64,000 nucleotides of DNA. It comes from JAJEFO01 sp965209045. GTDB taxonomy: Bacteria; Pseudomonadota; Alphaproteobacteria; Rhodobacterales; Rhodobacteraceae. This document shows, piece after piece, positions 35,535-44,573 of the stretch. Under the pieces are notes generated by a model. That model saw only the letters and a program-made list of their open reading frames with translations, was not told the origin of the DNA and made no database searches. The translations under genes and the position numbers were made by a program. The stretch covers positions 992,001-1,056,000 of the forward strand of contig CBDBPW010000002.1 in the NCBI GenBank assembly GCA_965209045.1, read 5' to 3'. The stretch's first letter is position 1, and every line of letters begins with the position of its first letter.

Positions 35535-36713
35535 GTGAACGAAATTGAAACCGACGCCAAGACCCTCCAGCCTGACGACGACGAATTCGCGATCACGCTT
35601 GGCATCGAGGAGGAGTTCTTCCTCGTCGATCCCGGGACGCGCGACCTGATTGCCGATCCGGATGTCGCGATCTTCGAGGCCAGCGAGAAGGCCAGCGGCG
35701 CCCACAAGATCGTCCGCGAGTTCCTGCGCGCCCAGATCGAATCCAACACGCGGGTCTGCAGTTCCGTTGCCACGCTGCGACAGGCCCTGCGCGAAACCCG
35801 CGGCACGATCATCGAGGCTGCCGAGCAGCACGGCGCGGCAGTGCTCGCCGCTTCCACGCATCCGTTCGCGTCGCAGACGGAACAGATGACCACGCCGAAG
35901 AAGCGCTACGACAACTTCGCCAGCAGGTTCCAGGAGAACGTGCGGCAGTTCGTGGTCGGCGGAATGCATGTGCACGCGGGCTTCGGGGACGCGGATTCCC
36001 GGATCCGGATCATGACGGTGCTCCGCAACTACCTGCCCCTCCTGCATGCCCTGTCGACCTCCTCGCCGTTCAGCCAGGGCCGGCTGACCGGCTTCAAGTC
36101 CTGGCGGCTGACATTGATGGGCGGCCTTCCCCGCACCGGAATACCCGGGCCGTTGCATTCCTGGGACGAGTACGAGGATCTGCTCGGCGAGTACCAGCGC
36201 ATGAAGTTCATCGAGGACGGCAGCGAGCTTTGGTGGGACATTCGTCCCTCCCATGCCTTTCCAACCGTCGAGCTGCGGATATGCGACATCTGCACCCGCG
36301 TCGAGGACGCGGTCTGCATCGCGGCGTTGTACGCGTCCCTCGTCCGGATGCTGATGCGCCTCGACAAGGAAGGCAGGCTGCCGCTCGAGGACCACACCGA
36401 CATCATTGCCGAGAACCGCTGGGTCGCGCAGCGCTACGGCGTGCTGGCGAATTTCGGCGACTCCCGTCGCCTGAGCGGCCGCACCGACATCGACGACCTG
36501 GTCACCGAACTTGTCGAGGACCTGGCGGACGACGCCCGGGCGCTGGGTTGCGAGGTGGAGATACGCCGCGCGCTCGACATCGTGCGCGCAGGCACGTCCG
36601 CAGACAGGCAGGTCGATCTCTTCCGCCTGCGGCGCGTCGAGGGAGACAGCGACGCGGAGGCGCTCCGCAAGGTCGTTGACCAGGGCATCGCCGACACGCG
36701 CGAGGGCGTCTGA
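35535..36713 (+). CDS. Carboxylate-amine ligase, YbdK/GCS2 family
   Basis: A 392-residue member of glutamate-cysteine ligase family 2. FAITLGIEEEFFLVDPGTRDLI is the opening signature with the metal-binding Glu cluster. FVVGGMHVHAGF, SWRLTLMGGLPRTGIP and SELWWDIRPSHAFPTVELRICD follow in family order. YbdK shows weak glutamate-cysteine ligase activity; the natural role of most members is unknown. I choose GTG 35535 since GGGGGAG lies six to seven bases upstream; ATG 35511 would add eight residues without such a site. It stands alone. Confidence 0.9.
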   Translation: MNEIETDAKTLQPDDDEFAITLGIEEEFFLVDPGTRDLIADPDVAIFEASEKASGAHKIVREFLRAQIESNTRVCSSVATLRQALRETRGTIIEAAEQHGAAVLAASTHPFASQTEQMTTPKKRYDNFASRFQENVRQFVVGGMHVHAGFGDADSRIRIMTVLRNYLPLLHALSTSSPFSQGRLTGFKSWRLTLMGGLPRTGIPGPLHSWDEYEDLLGEYQRMKFIEDGSELWWDIRPSHAFPTVELRICDICTRVEDAVCIAALYASLVRMLMRLDKEGRLPLEDHTDIIAENRWVAQRYGVLANFGDSRRLSGRTDIDDLVTELVEDLADDARALGCEVEIRRALDIVRAGTSADRQVDLFRLRRVEGDSDAEALRKVVDQGIADTREGV

Positions 36714-37161
36714 ACCACGAATTGCCAGGCGGTGCCGGCGGCTCTTCTCACGGAGATCTCGGGACGCGCGCCAGGCACGAGGCGTTCACGGACCCGCCGC
36801 CATGCCTGCAACGAGGCACTCGCGGCCTGCGCCTCGCGCACAGTCATCGCGGCTTGCACCCCGCGCATGTCCTTCGTCCCGTTGGACCTGCCGCGCGGTT
36901 CGGACGGGACCGTTGGCCCGGCGCCGATCCTGCGTTGAAGCCCCCGGGTCCGAGCGACGACAGGTGTCCCCGACCACTTTGGGCGCGCGTCCGACTCGAA
37001 TGTCATCGCCGGGAGGCGGATGCGGGCGGCCCGTGCGAAAGCCGCTGGCGAACGGCATTGAGCCCCGACGGCGCCGTTCAGCGCGAACCGCCCTTTCCCA
37101 AGGCAGGGAACATGGGCGGGTTCGGCTCCTTCCCGGCTGCCGCCACGCGGCCAGGCCTCGT
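36714..37161. other. Gene-free stretch between convergent genes
   Basis: 448 bases between the ends of the YbdK and ccr genes. No gene motif and no clear terminator hairpin is seen by eye. Confidence 0.5.
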
Positions 37162-38448
37162 CTATCCCTTGCCCGCCTCCCGCGCGTCCTCGAGCGTGCG
37201 CAGCCCTGTCCGCGGCGCCTGGACCAGGACGGCCATGTTGCCGGGCTTGTGCTCGTTCCTGCGCATCTTCACGTGGGCGGCCGGGATGTCGCTCCATGGG
37301 AAGACTTCCGACATGCACGGGTCGAGGCGGCGGTCGACCATGAGCTTGTTGGCGGCCGAAGCCTGCTGCAGGTGGGCGAAATGGCTGCCCTGGATGCGCT
37401 TCTGGTGCATCCAGACGTAGCGTGCATCCATCGTCAGGTTGTAGCCCGTGGTCCCCGCGCAGATGACGACCATTCCGCCTTTCTTGACCACGAAGGTCGA
37501 GACCGGAAACGTGGCCTCTCCCGGGTGCTCGAATACGATGTCGACATTGACCCCCTTGCCGGTGATGTCCCAGATGGCCTTGCCGAACCGGCGGACCTCC
37601 TTGAACCACTCACCGTATTCCGCCGAGTTGACTGTCGGCAGCTGCCCCCAGCATGCGAACTCGCTGCGGTTGATCACGCCCTTCGCGCCGAGGCTCATGA
37701 CGAACTCGCGCTTCTCCTCGTCGCTGATCACGCCGATCGCGTTGCCGCCCGCAGTGTTGACGAGCTGGATCGCGTAGGATCCGAGCCCCCCGCTGGCGCC
37801 CCAGACGAGCACGTTCTGCCCGGGCTTCAGCTCGTGCGGGTGGTGGCCGAAGAGCATCCTGTATGCGGTGGCCAGCGTCAGCGTGTAGCACGCGCTCTCT
37901 TCCCAGGTGAGGTGCTTCGGGCGGGGCATCAGCTGCTGCGCCTGAACGGTCGTGAACTGGGCGAACGAGCCATCCGGGGTCTCGTATCCCCAGATCCTCT
38001 GGCTCGGGGAGTACATCGGGTCGCCGCCGTTGCAGTGCTCGTCGTCGCCGTCATCCTGGTTGCAGTGGATGACGACCTCGTCACCGACCTTCCAGTTCCT
38101 GACGCGGTCCCCGACCGCCCAAACGATGCCCGAGGCGTCGGAGCCGGCGATGTGGTAGTCGGCCCCGTGAACGTCGAAGGGGCTGATCGGAATGCCTAGG
38201 CCGGCCCAGACGCCGTTGTAGTTCACGCCGGCGGCCATCACGAGCACGACGACCTCGCTGCTGCCGGGCTTGCGGACATCGACCACCTCCAGCTGGAAGG
38301 ACTGGTCCGGCTCGCCATGCCGTTCACGGCGAATCGCCCAGGCATGCATCCTTGCGGGCACGTGGCCCATGGGCGGGATTTCTCCCAGGTCGTAGAGATC
38401 CCTGCCCGATCTTGATGTCGTATCCGCGCTCATCTTGTCCAAAGCCAT
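37162..38448 (-). CDS. ccr: Crotonyl-CoA carboxylase/reductase
   Basis: A 428-residue MDR-superfamily enzyme. The long N-terminus MALDKMSADT through GEIPPMGHVPARMHAWAIRRERHGEP is specific to Ccr, as are the acidic insertion HCNQDDGDDEHCNGGDPMYSP and QRIWGYETPDGSFAQFTTVQAQQLMPRP. The NADPH loop is WGASGGLGSYAIQL. Ccr reductively carboxylates crotonyl-CoA to ethylmalonyl-CoA, the key step of the ethylmalonyl-CoA pathway for acetyl-CoA assimilation. ATG 38448 follows GGGAG. The divergent neighbour is ethylmalonyl-CoA mutase, the pairing usual in Rhodobacterales. Residues FEHPGEATFPVS near the active site are kept. Confidence 0.96.
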   Translation of the reverse strand: MALDKMSADTTSRSGRDLYDLGEIPPMGHVPARMHAWAIRRERHGEPDQSFQLEVVDVRKPGSSEVVVLVMAAGVNYNGVWAGLGIPISPFDVHGADYHIAGSDASGIVWAVGDRVRNWKVGDEVVIHCNQDDGDDEHCNGGDPMYSPSQRIWGYETPDGSFAQFTTVQAQQLMPRPKHLTWEESACYTLTLATAYRMLFGHHPHELKPGQNVLVWGASGGLGSYAIQLVNTAGGNAIGVISDEEKREFVMSLGAKGVINRSEFACWGQLPTVNSAEYGEWFKEVRRFGKAIWDITGKGVNVDIVFEHPGEATFPVSTFVVKKGGMVVICAGTTGYNLTMDARYVWMHQKRIQGSHFAHLQQASAANKLMVDRRLDPCMSEVFPWSDIPAAHVKMRRNEHKPGNMAVLVQAPRTGLRTLEDAREAGKG

Positions 38449-38686
38449 CCCGCGTTGCTCCCTCGATGTGACGCCGCAATGCAGAATCACGGTTTCAACC
38501 TCGAGTCAATCACTACGGCACGCAACATTCAATATGCATTGGAACAAAAATTGAAACTTTGTTACGCAAACCCCCGTTGCAGGGCCAGATTCAGAACGGT
38601 TTCCCGCGCAAAGGCCGTTGCACGACAGATGACCCCATGTCCAAGAATGCTGCCGTTGCGTTCGGAATACGCTGCAACGCGGCGTA

Positions 38687-38715
38687 TTGACAGGGACAGT
38701 ATATTGCGCTTTATT
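38687..38715 (+). promoter_or_regulatory. Sigma70-like promoter for ecm
   Basis: TTGACA at 38687-38692 and TTTATT at 38710-38715 with a 17-base spacer, 39 bases before the ecm start. The whole 305-bp divergent gap is clearly AT-richer than its surroundings and contains repeated TTGC/GCAA elements (GCAACTTTGTTGC at 38726-38738, TTGCGTTCGG, GCTGCAAC), which may bind a shared regulator. Confidence 0.6.
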
Positions 38716-38753
38716 GCCAGACGCCGCAACTTTGTTGCTCTTCGGAGGTGCCC

Positions 38754-40712
38754 ATGAACGCTGACAGACCCTGGCTCTTCAGGACATATGCCGGGCATTC
38801 GACGGCCCAAGCCTCGAACGCGCTCTTCCGCGAAAACCTCTCCAGGGGCCAGACCGGCCTTTCGGTCGCCTTCGACCTGCCGACGCAGACGGGATACGAC
38901 AGCGACCACGAGCTGGCGCAGGGCGAAGTGGGGAAGGTCGGGGTGCCGGTCTCGCACCTGGGCGACATGCGGCTCCTCTTCGACCAGATCCCGCTGGAAG
39001 GGATGAACACGTCGATGACGATCAACGCCACGGCGCCGTGGCTGCTCGCCCTCTACATCGCCGTGGCCGAGGAACAGGAAGCGGACATCGCGAAGCTCAG
39101 GGGCACGGTCCAGAACGACATCGTCAAGGAATACCTGTCACGCGGCACCTACATCTGCCCTCCCGCATCCAGCCTTCGCATGGTCACCGACGTCGCTGCC
39201 TACACGGCCAGGCACATGCCCGGCTGGAACCCGGTGAACGTCTGCTCCTATCACCTGCAGGAGGCCGGCGCGACGCCGGAACTGGAGCTTGCCTACGCGC
39301 TGGCAACGGCACAGGCCGTGCTCGACGACCTCAGGGCCAAGGTGCCGGCGGAGGATTTCCCGGCCATGGTCGGACGCATCTCCTTCTTCGTGAATGCGGG
39401 CATTCGCTTCGTGACCGAGATGTGCAAGATGCGCGCCTTCTCGGAGCTCTGGGACGAGATCTGCCGTGAACGCTACGGAGTCGAGAATCCGAAGTACCGG
39501 CGATTCCGCTACGGCGTCCAGGTCAACTCGCTCGGCCTGACGGAGCAGCAGCCCGAAAACAACGTCTACCGCATCCTGCTGGAAATGCTTGCGGTCACGC
39601 TGTCGCGCAACGCCCGCGCCCGCGCGGTGCAGCTGCCTGCCTGGAACGAGGCGCTCGGACTGCCGCGTCCCTGGGACCAGCAGTGGTCCCTGCGCATGCA
39701 GCAGATCCTTGCATACGAGACGGACCTCCTGGAGTTCGGCGACCTGTTCGACGGCAATCCGGTCGTCGAGGCGAAGGTCGAGGCGCTGAAGGACTGCGCC
39801 CGGAACAAGCTTGCCCACATCGATGCCGCGGGCGGTGCCGTCGAGGCCATCGAGTACATGAAGTCCCGGCTTGTCAGCTCGAACTCCGAGCGGATTGCCA
39901 AGGTCGAGTCCGGCGAGACGGTCGTCGTGGGCGTCAACAGGTACGAGAACGGCGAGGAGTCGCCCCTGCCGTCCGGAGCCGAGGCCATAACCGTGATCGA
40001 CCAAAGCGCCGAGGCGGAGCAGACGGCGCGCCTCGAAGCCTGGCGCCGGGATCGTGACGACGCGGCCGTGACCGAGGCGCTCGAGGATCTGCGCGACGCA
40101 TGCGAGTCGGACAGGAACGTCATGCCCGCCTCCATCAAGGCCGCCAAGGCGGGCGCCACGACGGGCGAGTGGGGCGACGTCGTCCGTGCGGCATTCGGCC
40201 AGTACCGCGCCCCGACCGGTGTCTCGACATCGCCGTCCAACCGGACCGAGGGCCTTGACGACGTGAGGGAGGCCGTCGACGCGGTGTCCACGAGGCTCGG
40301 CGAGCGCATGAAGTTCCTGATCGCGAAGCCCGGCCTCGACGGCCATTCGAACGGGGCCGAGCAGATCGCCGTCCGCGCCCGCGACGTCGGCATGAACATC
40401 ACCTACGAAGGCATCCGCTTCACGCCGTCGGAAATCGTTGCCGCCGCCAAGGACTCCGGCCCCCATGTCATTGGCCTGTCAATCCTTTCCGGGTCCCACC
40501 TGCAGCTGATAAGGGAGACCCTCGTGGAGCTGCGTTGCGCCGGTCTCGGCGCCGTGCCCGTGGTCGTGGGCGGCATCATTCCTGACGGCGACGCGACGCG
40601 GCTTCGCGCCATGGGCGTCGCGCAAGTCTACACGCCACGGGACTTCGAGCTGAACCGGATCATGCTCGACATCGTGCAACTGGCCGACCGGCAGCAGGTC
40701 GCGGCCGAGTAG
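38754..40712 (+). CDS. ecm: Ethylmalonyl-CoA mutase
   Basis: A 652-residue coenzyme B12-dependent mutase. The large domain starts PWLFRTYAGHSTAQASNALFREN and has GLSVAFDLPTQTGYDSDH, where methylmalonyl-CoA mutases of the same family show other substrate-pocket residues. The C-terminal B12 domain has the cobalamin-His motif KPGLDGHSNGAEQ, SILSGSHL and VVVGGIIPDGD. It rearranges ethylmalonyl-CoA to methylsuccinyl-CoA. The position divergent from ccr supports this over plain methylmalonyl-CoA mutase. ATG 38754 is chosen because GGAGG ends five bases upstream. Confidence 0.94.
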   Translation: MNADRPWLFRTYAGHSTAQASNALFRENLSRGQTGLSVAFDLPTQTGYDSDHELAQGEVGKVGVPVSHLGDMRLLFDQIPLEGMNTSMTINATAPWLLALYIAVAEEQEADIAKLRGTVQNDIVKEYLSRGTYICPPASSLRMVTDVAAYTARHMPGWNPVNVCSYHLQEAGATPELELAYALATAQAVLDDLRAKVPAEDFPAMVGRISFFVNAGIRFVTEMCKMRAFSELWDEICRERYGVENPKYRRFRYGVQVNSLGLTEQQPENNVYRILLEMLAVTLSRNARARAVQLPAWNEALGLPRPWDQQWSLRMQQILAYETDLLEFGDLFDGNPVVEAKVEALKDCARNKLAHIDAAGGAVEAIEYMKSRLVSSNSERIAKVESGETVVVGVNRYENGEESPLPSGAEAITVIDQSAEAEQTARLEAWRRDRDDAAVTEALEDLRDACESDRNVMPASIKAAKAGATTGEWGDVVRAAFGQYRAPTGVSTSPSNRTEGLDDVREAVDAVSTRLGERMKFLIAKPGLDGHSNGAEQIAVRARDVGMNITYEGIRFTPSEIVAAAKDSGPHVIGLSILSGSHLQLIRETLVELRCAGLGAVPVVVGGIIPDGDATRLRAMGVAQVYTPRDFELNRIMLDIVQLADRQQVAAE

Positions 40713-40901
40713 GCGCAACCCTCCGTGCGCCCCGCCTGACAAGTTTTCGCGGCGGAGCCGGTCTGCACCCTGCCGGCCAAGCGGCATGCGTCCGGCATGG
40801 CCCGCCGCCTTCTGCGAAATCCGGCCCCGCGGGAGCGATTGCACCTCGCCGCGATTTGGCGGAACCTGTCATCTGGACAGCAGCAGACGGGAGCCCGCGA
40901 C

Positions 40902-41609
40902 ATGACCATCCATATCGGCGCCAAGCCCGGCGACATCGCCGAGACCGTTCTCCTGCCGGGCGACCCCTTGCGCGCCAAGTGGGCGGCGGAGGAGTTTCTC
41001 GACGGCCCGAAGCTGGTCAACGAGGTGCGCGGCATGCTGGGTTTCACTGGCACGTGGAACGGGCAGCCGGTCACCATCCACGGCTCGGGCATGGGAATGC
41101 CGTCACTCTCGATCTACGCCAACGAGCTCATCCGCGACTACGGCGCCAGGACGCTGATCCGGATCGGCTCGTGCGGCAGCATGCAGGCGGACGTGATGCT
41201 CCGCGACATCGTCATCGCGATGACTGCGTCCTCGATGGAAACGCCGTCGAGGGGGATGTTTCGGGAGCTGAGCTTTGCGCCTTGCGCCGACTGGACGCTT
41301 CTCCGTGCAGCCGTTCAGGCCGCCGAGAAGACCGGGGTGACAACGCATGTCGGCGGCATCTATTCATCAGGTGCATTCTACGACGAACGGCCTGACCTCA
41401 ATGAGCAGATGACCCGCCACGGCGTTCTGGCCGTCGAGATGGAGGCGGCGGAACTCTACACTGTCGCCGCGCGCCACGGAGCGCGGGCGCTCGCGGTCCT
41501 GACCGTTTCGGATCATCTGCAGACCGGCGAGGCGCTGGATTCGGAGAGGCGCGAGAGGTCCTTCGCCGACATGGTCCGGATCGCACTTGACGCGGCGTTG
41601 TCCGGTTGA
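40902..41609 (+). CDS. deoD: Purine nucleoside phosphorylase, DeoD type
   Basis: A 235-residue hexameric-type PNP. ETVLLPGDPLRAKWAAEEFL has the phosphate-binding Gly/Arg region, IRIGSCGSMQ follows, then GVLAVEMEAAELYTVAA with the ribose-binding Met/Glu, and LTVSDHL with the catalytic Asp. It phosphorolyses purine nucleosides to base and ribose-1-phosphate. It stands 189 bases after ecm with its own leader, so it is probably an independent gene. Confidence 0.95.
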   Translation: MTIHIGAKPGDIAETVLLPGDPLRAKWAAEEFLDGPKLVNEVRGMLGFTGTWNGQPVTIHGSGMGMPSLSIYANELIRDYGARTLIRIGSCGSMQADVMLRDIVIAMTASSMETPSRGMFRELSFAPCADWTLLRAAVQAAEKTGVTTHVGGIYSSGAFYDERPDLNEQMTRHGVLAVEMEAAELYTVAARHGARALAVLTVSDHLQTGEALDSERRERSFADMVRIALDAALSG

Positions 41610-42374
41610 TGCCGCTCGCCAAAATGTCGGAAGGCGCCCTATGCCCCGCCCGCTCCGATGCAAATCGGCCTTGCCGTTCAGGCATGTCAGGCTGATCAAT
41701 GTCCTCCGCTCGGCGGAGGGGGCTCTTGTTGTGGCATTTGCGGGCAAGAGTCGTTTCGCGCTGGCAGCTGCCGCGTTTGCACGAGGGCGTCGATAGACGG
41801 ATCGCCGAACGACAGGCCGCGACGCGGCAAGTGTCCCTGTCCAGTCTCCGCTGGCCTTTCAGGTGCAAGCCTGCTGCAATCCGTCGCCGTTGCATTGATG
41901 TCATGGAATGTCCGCAGGTCTTGCTGCCGTCCGCGGGCATCGCGGGCGCATCCACATTGAACGACCTCGCTGCGGCGACCAGGGGGCCCTGCAGGGCTCG
42001 TCAGCACCAACGATCCAGGTGCGGATACAACGGCAATCAACAGGGGCGACACACCTGCCTGGCCGCGACGAAATCTTGGCGGGCGCCCTTCGGGTCCCAC
42101 GGGCCGGCGACCCCAGAACGGGAAACCTGATGCCCCGGCCGTTCCCGTTCGTCCGCCGGCGGCGATCCGACATGGATGCAGGCCGCTGTCTACGCGTGCC
42201 TTTCGCCGTCCTTGGTCCGTTCGTGTGCCCTTCGGCCCCGATTCGAACGAAGGCCGTCTCGACGCGCGGACGGCCAAGCCGGGAAGCGACCATCGGACGG
42301 TCGACGCCGGCACAACCCGAAATCGCCTGAAGAAGTCCGACTCTCGGCGCTTCCGGCCCGGGACGCGATGCACG
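41610..42374. other. Gene-free stretch
   Basis: 765 bases with no gene I can defend on either strand. Several long open frames reflect GC bias only. Probably decayed sequence between two convergent genes. Confidence 0.5.
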
Positions 42375-43052
42375 CTACCCGTATGCCCCGGCCTTCGACG
42401 TGCGAAGGCCGGACGCGACGAGCGCCTCGGTCATTGTAACGGCGCAGCTCAATCCGTCGATGACGGGCAGCCCGAATTCCGTCGAGAACCGTTGCACCAG
42501 GTCAGTCATGCCCGCGCAACCGAGGACGATCGCATCCGACCGGTCTTCCCTGATCGCGGCCTCGATGACGAGACGCATGGTGTCCATGGTCGCCGAAGAC
42601 ATTTCTTCCAGCTCCAGCACCGGAATGTCGGTCGCCCGGACCCTGGCACAGGGAGGCGTCAGGCCGTACCTTTGCAGGTTGGCCTCCAGCAATGGCACCG
42701 ATCGCGAAAGCGTCGTGATCACGGTGAACCTGTTGCTGAGCATTTTCGCCGCGTAGCAGGCAGACTGGCCGATTCCCAGCACCGGCGCGTCCACCATGCA
42801 CCTGACGGCGTCCAGCCCGGTGTCGTCGAAACAGGCAATGACGACTCCATCCACGTTTCTGTGGCGCTCGATCTGCTCCAGCATGCCCGCAAGGCAGAGG
42901 GCTCCGTCATGGTAGCCCTGGATGCTCGGAGGCCCCGACTCCGAACCAACGGTCACTATCCTGGTGCCGGGACGGGCGACACGCCTCGCCGCACGGTCGA
43001 TGGTCTCGGTCATCGAGGCGGTGGTGTTGGGGTTCACGACGAGCAGGTCCAT
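42375..43052 (-). CDS. Hydantoin/Asp-Glu racemase family protein
   Basis: A 225-residue racemase-fold protein. It starts MDLLVVNPNTTASMTETI, the Asp/Glu/hydantoin racemase signature, and has the two catalytic cysteines in VVIACFDDTGLDA and IVLGCAGMTDL. Members racemise 5-substituted hydantoins, aspartate, or glutamate, or act as maleate isomerase-like enzymes. It is the last gene of the livKHMGF operon (six bases after livF), so it may process an imported amino acid, amide or hydantoin (inference). Confidence 0.9.
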   Translation of the reverse strand: MDLLVVNPNTTASMTETIDRAARRVARPGTRIVTVGSESGPPSIQGYHDGALCLAGMLEQIERHRNVDGVVIACFDDTGLDAVRCMVDAPVLGIGQSACYAAKMLSNRFTVITTLSRSVPLLEANLQRYGLTPPCARVRATDIPVLELEEMSSATMDTMRLVIEAAIREDRSDAIVLGCAGMTDLVQRFSTEFGLPVIDGLSCAVTMTEALVASGLRTSKAGAYG

Positions 43053-43058
43053 GGCTTC

Positions 43059-43784
43059 CTACACGGCTCCACCGAGGTACGCCGCCTTGATCCGGCTGTC
43101 ATTCAGCAGCTCGCGCGACTCTCCCGAAATGACGACGTTTCCGGTCGTGATGGCATAGGCGCGATGGGAGATGCTCAGCGCCATGCGCGAGTTCTGCTCG
43201 ACCAGCAGGACGGAAACGCCGTCGTCACGGTTTATCCGGACGATGGACCTCGCGATGTCCTGGACCAGCTTGGGCGCGATGCCGAGCGACGGCTCGTCGA
43301 GAAGCAGGAGCTTCGGCCGGGCCATCAGCGCCCGGCCGATCACGAGCATTTGCTGCTCTCCGCCCGACAGCGTCCCGGCTGACTGGCGCAGACGCTCCTG
43401 CAGGCGCGGAAACCGCTCAAGGACGCCGTCGAGGGACCGCCTGATTTCCGCCCTGTCGCTGCGTGTGAACGCGCCCATCATGAGGTTGTCCTTGACCGAC
43501 ATGTAGGGAAACACCCGCCGGCCCTCGGGAACCATGGCAATGCCCATGCCGACGATGCTCGCCGGGTCGCGGCCGTCTATGCGCTCGCCTCTGAAGCTGA
43601 TCGAGCCGCTCTCGATCCTGGAGAGCCCCGTTATCGCGCGCAGGATGGATGACTTGCCCGCACCGTTGGCGCCGATGAGGGCGATCGTCTCGCCCTCTGC
43701 CAGGTCCAGCGTCACGCCGCGCAGGGCGAAGACCCGATCGTAGTAGAGCTTCACGTCCTCGAATTTCAGCAGCCGGGACACCAT
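43059..43784 (-). CDS. livF: Branched-chain amino acid-type ABC transporter ATPase
   Basis: A 241-residue LivF. Walker A LIGANGAGKSSI, signature LSGGEQQMLVIGRAL, Walker B LLLLDEPSLGIAP. The short length and the LYYDRVFALRGVTLDL start separate it from LivG. It powers uptake by the LivH/LivM permease together with LivG. Confidence 0.93.
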   Translation of the reverse strand: MVSRLLKFEDVKLYYDRVFALRGVTLDLAEGETIALIGANGAGKSSILRAITGLSRIESGSISFRGERIDGRDPASIVGMGIAMVPEGRRVFPYMSVKDNLMMGAFTRSDRAEIRRSLDGVLERFPRLQERLRQSAGTLSGGEQQMLVIGRALMARPKLLLLDEPSLGIAPKLVQDIARSIVRINRDDGVSVLLVEQNSRMALSISHRAYAITTGNVVISGESRELLNDSRIKAAYLGGAV

Positions 43785-43787
43785 GGC

Positions 43788-44573
43788 CTACACCCCGATC
43801 TCGTCATCGGCGCTGCCCAGATAGGCCTCGATGACCTTCTCGTCGTCCTGTATCTGCGAAGGCGTGCCCTCGGCGATCTTCTCGCCGAAGTTCAGCACGA
43901 CGATCCGGTCGGAGATCGACATGACCGCGGCCATGTCGTGCTCGACGAGAAGGACGGTCACGCCGCGGTCCCTGACGGACTTGACAAGGGAAACCATGTT
44001 CTTCGTCTCGTCCATGTTCATCCCCGCAAAGGGTTCGTCGAGCAGCAGGGCGACCGGGTCGGTGGAAAGCCCGATCGCGATTCCCAGCGCCCGCAGGTGG
44101 CCTTGCGGCAGGTTGCGCGCCCGCTCGCCGGAGATTTCCGACATCCCCAGGAAGGCGAGGACCTCGTCCGCCCGTCGGCCAAAGCTGGCCTCGTCCTGGC
44201 GCGCCGCGCCGGTTCCGAGAAAGTACCCTGCCAGCGACGCCGACGATCTGAGATGCTGTGCCAGGATGACGCTCTCACTGACCGTCATGTCCTTGAATAT
44301 GTTCGTCTCCTGGAAAGTCCGCACGACGCCCTTCCGGGCCACGGCATGGGGTTTCAGGTCGGATATCCTCTCGCCGCGGAACAGCACTTCGCCCGAGGTG
44401 GTGCGCAGGAACGAGGTGATCAGCTTGAAGAGCGTGGACTTTCCCGCGCCGTTGGGGCCGATCACCGAGAGGATCTCGTGTTCGCGGACGTCGAAGGAGA
44501 CTGCATTGATCGCCGTCAACCCTCCGAACCTGCGGGTCAGGTCACGGATCTGGAGGAGCGGGGTCATCTCCAC
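43788..44573 (-). CDS. livG: Branched-chain amino acid-type ABC transporter ATPase
   Basis: A 261-residue LivG. LTRRFGGLTAINAVSFDV, Walker A VIGPNGAGKSTL, signature LPQGHLRALGIAIGL (a variant of the usual LSYGQQRRLEIARAL, still with Gly at the switch) and Walker B ALLLDEPFAGMN. Its 5' end overlaps livM by ten bases. The altered signature is the one odd feature; residues around it are otherwise intact. Confidence 0.92.
   Translation of the reverse strand: MEMTPLLQIRDLTRRFGGLTAINAVSFDVREHEILSVIGPNGAGKSTLFKLITSFLRTTSGEVLFRGERISDLKPHAVARKGVVRTFQETNIFKDMTVSESVILAQHLRSSASLAGYFLGTGAARQDEASFGRRADEVLAFLGMSEISGERARNLPQGHLRALGIAIGLSTDPVALLLDEPFAGMNMDETKNMVSLVKSVRDRGVTVLLVEHDMAAVMSISDRIVVLNFGEKIAEGTPSQIQDDEKVIEAYLGSADDEIGV

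Noticed and set aside
38449..38753. Cobalamin riboswitch before ecm
   Set aside because: No B12-box-like conserved core was seen, and a plain promoter lies only 39 bases from the start, leaving too short a leader.
41610..42374. Open plus-strand frames as genes between deoD and the racemase
   Set aside because: No motif, no start with ribosome site, and codon pattern unlike the neighbours.
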